Shown one piece after another: positions 58,082 to 64,000 of a DNA stretch of 64,000 nt. Source of the stretch: Lachnospiraceae bacterium (lineage in GTDB: Bacteria; Bacillota; Clostridia; Lachnospirales; Lachnospiraceae); the NCBI GenBank assembly GCA_017394885.1, contig JAFPWO010000021.1:1-64000 (forward strand), written 5' to 3'. Each line of letters begins with the position of its first letter. The stretch's first letter is position 1. Under the pieces are notes generated by a model that was not told the origin of the DNA, did no database searches, and saw only the letters and a list, made by a program, of their open reading frames with translations. The position numbers and the translations under genes are program-made.

Positions 58082-58897
58082 ATGCGAATGAAAAACAGGA
58101 TGCTGAGAAAAGAAAGAACGGCCGGCAGGATGCTGCGCTTTCTCTGCCTGCTACTGCTCTGCTTTATGATGATGCCCCTTACCGCCCGCGCGCTTAATTA
58201 CGGCCGCGCGTACCATCCCCCTGCGATCACGGTCATTATGCCTCACTACGGCGACGAGACGGAAGTAAGAGTGACCATGTACCACAGCAGCGGCGAGTCG
58301 TTTACCATGAAGCTCGAAAAGGAACGCCGGGTGTGGGAGGACTGCTTCCGCTTATTCCGCTACGCGGTCTATGAGAAGGATAACTGGTACGGAAACACCG
58401 TGGATTTTAAGGATGCGGTTCTTCTCATACAAGAGGGGGAGAAGACGTATACGTTCCCGATCCCCTATCAGGAGCTGAAGGCGAATGATTTTGATGACTA
58501 TCTCGTGATCGATCTGAAGGAGGAGACGCTCCGTGTCGGAATTCCGCTTGGGCGGACGCTGGCGCTGTTCTTTATGCACCTGGCGGTCTATCTGGTGGTG
58601 GAGGCGATCGTATTCTTCCTCTTTAAGATCCGTTCTAAGCGCAGCTGGCTCTTATTTTTGGCGTACACCGCGGTGACGAAGGGGATCATGTGCTTTGTGA
58701 TCCGGGGATGGCTTAATGTAAATCCCCGCGTCAATATTATTTTCGGCGCGGTGACCTGTATGTATGTTGCGGTGGATCTCGCGTTCTTTTTGGTGATGCT
58801 GGAAGAGCCGAGAAATTACGTCAGCAAGGCCGCGGTCTTCGGCAATCTGCTGGCAGCGCAGGCGATGTACGAGGTGATCAAATACCTGCCGATGTAA
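58082..58897 (+). CDS. Membrane protein with extracytoplasmic N-terminal domain, unknown function
   Basis: 271 residues. A signal-like hydrophobic segment (about 17-37) precedes a beta-rich extracytoplasmic domain (about 40-155) and four C-terminal spans (about 158-265). I recognise no named family. ATG 58082 is close to GGGGGG-type weak ribosome site sequence; it may be co-transcribed with the amidohydrolase. Confidence 0.72.
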   Translation: MRMKNRMLRKERTAGRMLRFLCLLLLCFMMMPLTARALNYGRAYHPPAITVIMPHYGDETEVRVTMYHSSGESFTMKLEKERRVWEDCFRLFRYAVYEKDNWYGNTVDFKDAVLLIQEGEKTYTFPIPYQELKANDFDDYLVIDLKEETLRVGIPLGRTLALFFMHLAVYLVVEAIVFFLFKIRSKRSWLLFLAYTAVTKGIMCFVIRGWLNVNPRVNIIFGAVTCMYVAVDLAFFLVMLEEPRNYVSKAAVFGNLLAAQAMYEVIKYLPM

Positions 58898-58910
58898 AAA
58901 AGTAAAAAGC

Positions 58911-58939
58911 AAGACAGCGGGGTCAGGCCCCGCTGTCTT
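58911..58939. terminator. Bidirectional terminator
   Basis: AAGACAGCGGGG (58911-58922) and CCCCGCTGTCTT (58928-58939) form a perfect 12-pair stem. On the minus strand it is followed by GCTTTTTACTTTTTT; on the plus strand by ATTGTTTG. It ends both the membrane protein gene and the convergent phosphorylase gene. Confidence 0.9.
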
Positions 58940-58953
58940 ATTGTTTGTCTCTT

Positions 58954-61367
58954 TCAGATCGTAAGTTCCGCCGTGCAGACTTCTTTGTCGGTCAGCGGGA
59001 TGGTGCGGCCGGCAATCGGCTTTCCGTCCACGACGAGTCCTTTCTCCGCGCCGCGGCGGACCGTGATCTCATAGCGCGTTCCCCGGAAGAAGCGGCTGAT
59101 CCGGCAACCGTCCATCTGATCCGGCAGGCAGGGATCAATGGTAAGCCCGTCATACTCCGGGCGGACACCGAGGATGCCCTGGCTGACCGCGGCGAAGGAC
59201 CAGGCCGCGGTGCCGGTCAGCCACGAGTTCTTCGCTTCGCCGTAGGTCCGGGCCGCGCGGCCGGCGATCGTCTGGCTATAGCAGTAGGGCTCGGTGCGGT
59301 GAATATCGCTTTTTTCTTCGATATAAGCCGGGGCGTTGCGCGTATAGAGGGAGAAGGCGCCGTTGCCGTCCCCGAGCTTGCAGTACGCGAGCGTCACCCA
59401 GGGATTATTGTGGCAGAAGACGGATCCGTTTTCTTTATATCCGGGCGGATAGGAGGAGATCTCACCCAGATAATCATGATACTTACGGTAGCAGGGCGAA
59501 AGCAGCTCGATGCCGAAGGCATTGCCGAGCCTTTCTTCCGTGGAACGAAGCGCGCGCTTTCCGTATTCCGCGCCGCCGATGCCGGCCATCACGCAGAAGC
59601 CCTGCGGCTCGATAAAGATCTGGCCTTCCTCATTGGTATGGCTGCCGACGGGCTGTTCAAAGGCGTCGTAGGCGCGCAGGAACCATTCTCCGTCCCAGCC
59701 GTGGGTGAGGACGGCACTTTCCATGTCAGCCACAGCCTTCCGGACCGTTTCCGCTTCTTCGTCCAGGCCGATCCGCGCGCACAGTTCGGCGTATTCTTTT
59801 CCGTATTTGACAAACATGCCCGCGATGAAAACGCTTTCCGCCTTCCCGCTCTCGAAGTTGGAGCAGGTCTGGAAGCTCTCGCCGGGTTCATGGCTGAAGC
59901 AGTTTAAATTCAGGCAGTCGTTCCAGTCGGCCCGGCCGATCAGCGGCAGGCCGTGCGGGCCTTTGTGGGAGACGGTGAAGCCGATGCTGCGGCGCAGATG
60001 CTCCAGCAGCGGCACTTCCGTACCGGCTTCGTTGTTGAAGGGCGTCGGCTCGTCGAGGATCGAGAAGTCCCCGGTCTCCCGGATATAGGCACAGGTGCAG
60101 GCCACGAGCCAGAGCGGGTCATCGTTGAAGCCGGAGCCCACGTCTCCGTTGCCCCGCTTGGTCAGCGGCTGATACTGATGATAGGTGCTGCCGTCGGCAA
60201 ACTGGATCGAAGCAATATCCAGGATCCGCTCCCGTGCCCGGTCGGGGATCAGATGGACAAAGCCCAGAAGATCCTGGCAGCTGTCCCGAAAGCCCATGCC
60301 GCGGCCGGTACCGCTTTCATAATAGGAGGCGCTGCGGCTCATATTGAAGGTCACCATGCACTGGTACTGATTCCAGATATTCACCATGCGGTCGAGCTTT
60401 TCCTCGCTGCTTTTCACCGTGAAGCGGGAGAGGAGCGCGGCCCAGTATTCCCTAAGCTCTTTCAGCGCGGCGTCGAACTGCGCTTCGGTTTCAAAGGCAG
60501 CCAGCTGCTTTTCGGCCGGGGCTTTATTGATGACATCCAGGGCGGTAAATTTCTGATCTTGCGGATTTTCGGCGTAGCCCAGCCGGAACAGGAGGGTTTT
60601 GGATTCGCCCGGATCCAGATGGACCGCCAGCCGCAGGAGGGCGACCGGCGCCCAGCCGGCTGCGATGCTGCCGAGGAAGTCCGCTGCTCCACGGCGGCAG
60701 GAGAGTCCCAGCCGCGGAAGCGGCCGAGGAAGCTGTCCCGGTCGGTATCGAAGCCCGCTATCGGGGCGTTGACGGAGTAGAAAGCGTAGTGATTGCGGCG
60801 CTCCCGGTATTCCGTTTTGTGATAGACGGTGCTGCCGTCGATCTCGACCTCGCCGATATTCCAGTTCCGCTGGAAATTGGCGGAATCATCCACCGCGTTC
60901 CACAAACACCATTCCACGCCGCCGTAGACAGTCAGTTCTTTTTCGGATCCGCTTTCATTGGTAAGCACAATCTTCTGCACTTCCATCCGGCTGTGCAGCG
61001 GGACCGTGACCGTAAGGGCAGCGCTTACTTTGTTTTTCTTTCCTTCAAATACAGAATAGCCGAGGCCGTGGCGGCACTTAAAGCTGTCCAGCTTTTCACG
61101 GGCCGGCAGATACGCGGGGCTCCAGACCGAATCCCCGTCACAGATATAAAACAGGCGGCCGCCCTCGTCCGTGGGTACGTTATTATAACGGAAGCGGGTG
61201 ATGCGCCGCAGTTTGGCGTCCTTATAAAAGCTGTATCCTCCGCAGGTATTGCTGATCAGGGAGAAAAAGCCGTCATTCCCCAGATAGTTGATCCACGGCA
61301 GCGGCGTATCCGGGCGGATGATCACATATTCTTTGGCTGAATCATCAAAATAACCGTACCTGCTCAT
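58954..61367 (-). pseudogene. GH94 disaccharide phosphorylase (cellobiose/chitobiose type), frameshifted
   Basis: Two frames give one GH94 protein of about 804 residues. The first runs from ATG 61367 (GGGAGG upstream): MSRYGYFDDSAKEYVIIRPD through [15 protein letters not shown]. The second continues [50 protein letters not shown] (with the catalytic Asp) to the end. The break is near 60686-60695, where one extra G in a short G run would restore the frame. The intact enzyme would split a beta-linked disaccharide with phosphate to give a sugar 1-phosphate. It is under a LacI-type regulator with a sugar-binding protein nearby. Confidence 0.85.
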
Positions 61368-61421
61368 ACATTTGCCTCCCAATCCGAAGCGAAATCATCG
61401 ATTTTAAACTGATTATGGCAA

Positions 61422-61435
61422 CTTAATCGATTTAG
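61422..61435. promoter_or_regulatory. LacI-type operator-like box A (phosphorylase promoter)
   Basis: CTTAATCGATTTAG, centred on CG as LacI-family operators are, lies just downstream of the minus-strand -10 box. A related ATCGAT-centred sequence, AAATCATCGATTTTAA, occurs at 61392-61406. Confidence 0.6.
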
Positions 61436-61438
61436 GTC

Positions 61439-61467
61439 ATTATAGAAAGTGCTCCCGGAAAACGCAA
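61439..61467 (-). promoter_or_regulatory. Promoter of the GH94 gene
   Basis: On the minus strand TTGCGT (61467-61462), 17-base spacer, TATAAT (61444-61439). Confidence 0.65.
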
Positions 61468-61561
61468 GAGGTTTTTCCGGACAAAAGGGGAAAAAGAAGA
61501 CAAACAAAATAATAATAAGCGAAGGCTGGAATTATCTTAATAAAAATAAGCCTAAAAGCGC

Positions 61562-61591
61562 TTGACGGATGAGCCGGGGCGGCGCTATAAT
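61562..61591 (+). promoter_or_regulatory. Promoter of the LacI-type regulator
   Basis: TTGACG (61562-61567), 18-base spacer, TATAAT (61586-61591). Confidence 0.7.
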
Positions 61592-61601
61592 GAGCGCAGC
61601 G

Positions 61602-61613
61602 AAAACGATTAAG
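61602..61613. promoter_or_regulatory. LacI-type operator-like box B (regulator promoter)
   Basis: AAAACGATTAAG is the reverse complement of CTTAATCGTTTT and matches box A in CTTAATCG-TT. It starts ten bases after the -10 box, so it should overlap the transcription start and allow autorepression. Confidence 0.55.
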
Positions 61614-61647
61614 TGCTAATACTCCGGAAGGGAAAAAGCGGATATCC

Positions 61648-62658
61648 ATGGTGACGATCACGGACATATCAAAAGCATGCGGCGTATCCCGCGCCACGGT
61701 CAGCAAGGCGCTGAACGGTGCTTCCGATGTATCGCCGGAAACCGCGAAAAGAGTACGCGATACGGCGGCCTCTCTGGGATATCTTCCGAATGCGGCAGCC
61801 AGAGCGCTGAAAATGGGCCGCAGCTACAACATCGGCGTCCTTTTTTCGGACGCGACGGGCGGCGGCATCTCGCACGAGTATTTCTCCCGGATCCTCGAGA
61901 GCGTGAAGGCGGAGTCCGAGCGGCTCGGCTACGATATCACCTTCATATCGAAGGATCTCGGCAGGCAGTCCATGGACTACTATGAGCACGCGAAGTACCG
62001 CAGCTGCGACGGCGTGGTGATCGCCTCGGCCGACTTTCAGGATCCGGCTATCATCCGGCTGGCCGCCAGCGAGATCCCCACGGTCACACTGGATTACAGC
62101 TTTGACAGCCGCACCTCGATCCTTTCGGACAATGTCCGCGGTGTGGAAACGCTGGTCCGCTTCGTCTATGAGAAAGGCCACCGGAAGATCGCCTTTATCC
62201 ATGGCGAGATGACCGCGGTCACGCAGAAGCGCCTGGCCAGCTTCCGGAAGACCTGCGCAGAACTGGGCCTGTCGATCCCGCCGGAATATATCCGCCCCGC
62301 GATCTATCACGACCCCCGCTCCAGCGGGCTGGAGACAAGGGCGCTGCTGGCCTTAAGCGAAAGGCCGACCTGTATCTTTTATCCGGACGATCTGTCCTTC
62401 CTGGGGGGCTTAAGCGAACTGGAAAAGCACGGGCTGTCCGTGCCGAAGGATATGAGTGTGGTCGGCTATGACGGCATCCCGCTTTCGCAGGTGCTCCGCC
62501 CCCGGCTCTCGACCTACCGCCAGGGCGGCGAACGGATGGGCAAGGAAGCGGCAAGGCTCCTGGTCGAGCAGATCGAAAACCCGGATACCTGGATCCCGCA
62601 GCAGATCACGGTGGAGGGAGAGCTCCTTCCGGGCAGCACCGTTTCGGAGATCGGTTAG
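61648..62658 (+). CDS. LacI-family transcriptional regulator
   Basis: 336 residues. The N-terminal helix-turn-helix and hinge (VTITDISKACGVSRATVSKALNG, NAAARALKMGRSYNIGVLF) are followed by a periplasmic-binding-protein-like sensor domain. It lies between the GH94 phosphorylase and a sugar-binding lipoprotein and is the likely repressor of both. GGAAGGG precedes ATG. Confidence 0.94.
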   Translation: MVTITDISKACGVSRATVSKALNGASDVSPETAKRVRDTAASLGYLPNAAARALKMGRSYNIGVLFSDATGGGISHEYFSRILESVKAESERLGYDITFISKDLGRQSMDYYEHAKYRSCDGVVIASADFQDPAIIRLAASEIPTVTLDYSFDSRTSILSDNVRGVETLVRFVYEKGHRKIAFIHGEMTAVTQKRLASFRKTCAELGLSIPPEYIRPAIYHDPRSSGLETRALLALSERPTCIFYPDDLSFLGGLSELEKHGLSVPKDMSVVGYDGIPLSQVLRPRLSTYRQGGERMGKEAARLLVEQIENPDTWIPQQITVEGELLPGSTVSEIG

Positions 62659-62674
62659 AACGCTTCGGCGTTTT
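62659..62674 (+). terminator. Short hairpin after the lacI-type gene
   Basis: AACGC (62659-62663), loop TTCG, GCGTT (62668-62672) and a brief T run. It is weak and may only partly separate the regulator from the binding-protein gene. Confidence 0.5.
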
Positions 62675-62728
62675 GATAAAGTAACTAATGGCAAAAAGCC
62701 GAAAAAGAAGAAATAAGGAGAGAAAACA

Positions 62729-64000
62729 ATGAAAAAGATGCTTGCTATCCTGCTGGCTGCGCTGATGGTACTCAGCCTGGCTGCCTGCGGAGGGAACAAA
62801 GAGACCCAGCCCGAAACGACCAAGGGTGCGGAATCTCAGGCCGAAACTCAGGCTCCGGAAACCAAGGAAGAAACCCAGCCCGCAGCGGCTCAGGGCAAGG
62901 TGTTCCGCATCTATGCCTGGAACGAAGAATTCAAGGGCTTCTTCGAGAAGTATTACAAGGTGCCGGAAGGCGTTACCGTGGAATGGGTTCTCAACCCCAG
63001 CGACGGCGGTGTGTATCAGCAGAAGCTGGATGAAGCCCTGCTGAATCAGGCGACGGCAGCGGACGACGACAAGATCGACATGTTCCTGGCGGAAGCCGAC
63101 TACATCGGCAAATACGTTGATTCCGACTACACCATGGACGTCACCTCCTTCGGATTTCAGAATGCGCCTACGATGTATGAATACACCATCAAGGCTGCTT
63201 CCGATGCCAACGGCGTGTGCAAGGGCGTTTCCTTCCAGTGCTGCCCTGCCGGCGTGATCTACCGCAAGAGCATTGCCAAGGACGTGCTGGGCACTGACGT
63301 TCCGGAAGAAGTTCAGGCCAAGATCGACACCTGGGAGAAGTTTGACGCCGTTGCTGCCGAAGCCAAGGCCAAGGGTTACTACATGACCGCTTCCTTCGCC
63401 GAGACCTTCCGTGCGTTCTCCAACAATTGCACGATGCCTTGGGTAGACGCCAACAACAACCTGCAGTTTGACCCGCAGATCACTGCCTGGATGGATCAGA
63501 CCCGCAGCTATATCGAGAACGGCTACACCCTGACCGCCGGTATCTGGGATGCGGAAAAGACCAACGAAATGTTCAAGACCGGCAAGACCATGTGCTTCTT
63601 CGGCCCGGCCTGGTACTACAACTTCTGCATGACCAACGCCCAGGATCCTGAAAACGGCTGCGTAGGCGACTGGTGCCTGGTAAAAGGCCCGCAGGCTTAC
63701 TTCTGGGGCGGCACCTGGCTGCTGGCTGCGACCGGTTCCGACAACACCGAAATGCTGAAGGACATCTTTGAAACCTTCACCGTCAACGCCGACGTCCTGA
63801 ACAAGATGGTCAAGGATGACAACCAGTACGTCAACAACACCGACGTCGTCAAGGCTTTCGCTGAAGATGCCAGCTATGGCAACACTTCCATTCTGGACGG
63901 CCAGAACGATATCGCGATCTTCTACGAACTGGCAAAGGATATCAAGTGGGAGAACCACACCAACTACGACCAGCTGCTGAACGAAGGTCTGCAGAACAAG
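62729..64000 (+). CDS. ABC transporter sugar-binding lipoprotein (partial, runs off the window)
   Basis: 424 residues are seen before the window ends in frame. A lipoprotein signal (LSLAAC, Cys20) and a Gln/Thr/Glu-rich spacer precede an extracellular solute-binding domain (FRIYAWNEEFKGFFEKYY, MFLAEADYIGKYVDSDYT, GKTMCFFGPAWYYNF, WGGTWLLA) of the family 1 carbohydrate-binding proteins. AAGGAGAG precedes ATG 62729. Permease genes probably follow beyond the edge. With the GH94 enzyme and LacI regulator it suggests import of a beta-linked disaccharide. Confidence 0.92.
   Translation, partial: MKKMLAILLAALMVLSLAACGGNKETQPETTKGAESQAETQAPETKEETQPAAAQGKVFRIYAWNEEFKGFFEKYYKVPEGVTVEWVLNPSDGGVYQQKLDEALLNQATAADDDKIDMFLAEADYIGKYVDSDYTMDVTSFGFQNAPTMYEYTIKAASDANGVCKGVSFQCCPAGVIYRKSIAKDVLGTDVPEEVQAKIDTWEKFDAVAAEAKAKGYYMTASFAETFRAFSNNCTMPWVDANNNLQFDPQITAWMDQTRSYIENGYTLTAGIWDAEKTNEMFKTGKTMCFFGPAWYYNFCMTNAQDPENGCVGDWCLVKGPQAYFWGGTWLLAATGSDNTEMLKDIFETFTVNADVLNKMVKDDNQYVNNTDVVKAFAEDASYGNTSILDGQNDIAIFYELAKDIKWENHTNYDQLLNEGLQNK

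Noticed and set aside
62606..63958. Minus-strand ORF of 450 codons opposite the sugar-binding lipoprotein
   Set aside because: The plus strand has the lipobox, ribosome site and solute-binding protein sequence; the minus frame is a compositional shadow.
1..64000. CRISPR arrays, tRNA, rRNA, insertion sequences, phage genes
   Set aside because: None could be recognised on either strand.

Overview
The window looks like chromosome of a moderately GC-rich (roughly 55-60 percent by eye) anaerobic Firmicute of the class Clostridia. The evidence is ribonuclease Y, a SpoIIE-type phosphatase with a STAS/anti-sigma pair, clostripain, the B12-dependent lysine fermentation genes, Firmicute-style lipoproteins, strong AGGAGG ribosome sites, occasional GTG/TTG starts and three classes of Firmicute riboswitch. 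Genus cannot be assigned. I see no rRNA, tRNA, CRISPR, prophage or insertion sequence; this is a run of ordinary operons with several unusual gene combinations. LEFT PART (1-16.6 kb) centres on vitamin B12 and lysine. A cobalamin riboswitch on the minus strand drives an anchored protein with two transcobalamin-like DUF4430 domains and an ECF S-component-like membrane protein. Next comes a plus-strand operon of a 59-residue membrane protein, an NCS1 permease and a winged-helix/LicC-like/LicA-like fusion, with an inverted repeat over its promoter. cobO (corrinoid adenosyltransferase) diverges from kamB-kamC (repair ATPase for lysine 5,6-aminomutase). A lysine riboswitch then precedes kal-kce-kdd-kamA-kamD-kamE and an acetoacetate-CoA ligase, a near-complete lysine to crotonyl-CoA plus acetoacetyl-CoA pathway. 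The riboswitch terminator overlaps the P1 helix, so lysine should turn the operon ON. MIDDLE (16.7-31.7 kb): an amidase-like lipoprotein that has lost catalytic residues; an overlapping operon of MATE exporter, SpoIIE-type phosphatase and an Ig-repeat amidase; then the 5-oxoprolinase cluster pxpA-ycsG-pxpB-pxpC-ycsI on the minus strand facing an AraC-type regulator; then tyrS. RIGHT-CENTRE (31.7-53.9 kb): rny under an exact consensus promoter, exoA-type nuclease, a class I lysyl-tRNA synthetase carrying a C-terminal Trbp111-like domain, clostripain, a PIG-L deacetylase/GPH transporter/phosphodiester glycosidase trio, cinA, an EamA transporter, lipoproteins, a small patch with GNAT and unknown genes, a three-gene ABC exporter, a class II aldolase, traX and brnQ. 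RIGHT END (53.9-64 kb): a divergent SpoIIAB-like protein with a STAS antagonist; a glycine riboswitch in front of an AGCS glycine/alanine symporter that is frameshifted; an M20 amidohydrolase; a GH94 disaccharide phosphorylase that is also frameshifted; and a divergent LacI regulator plus sugar-binding lipoprotein, with shared operator-like boxes just downstream of both promoters. Both frameshifts would be repaired by adding one G to a short G run, so base-calling error is as likely as real decay. Overall the window describes an amino-acid fermenter (lysine, glycine/alanine, 5-oxoproline) that scavenges corrinoids and controls several of these genes by metabolite-sensing RNA.
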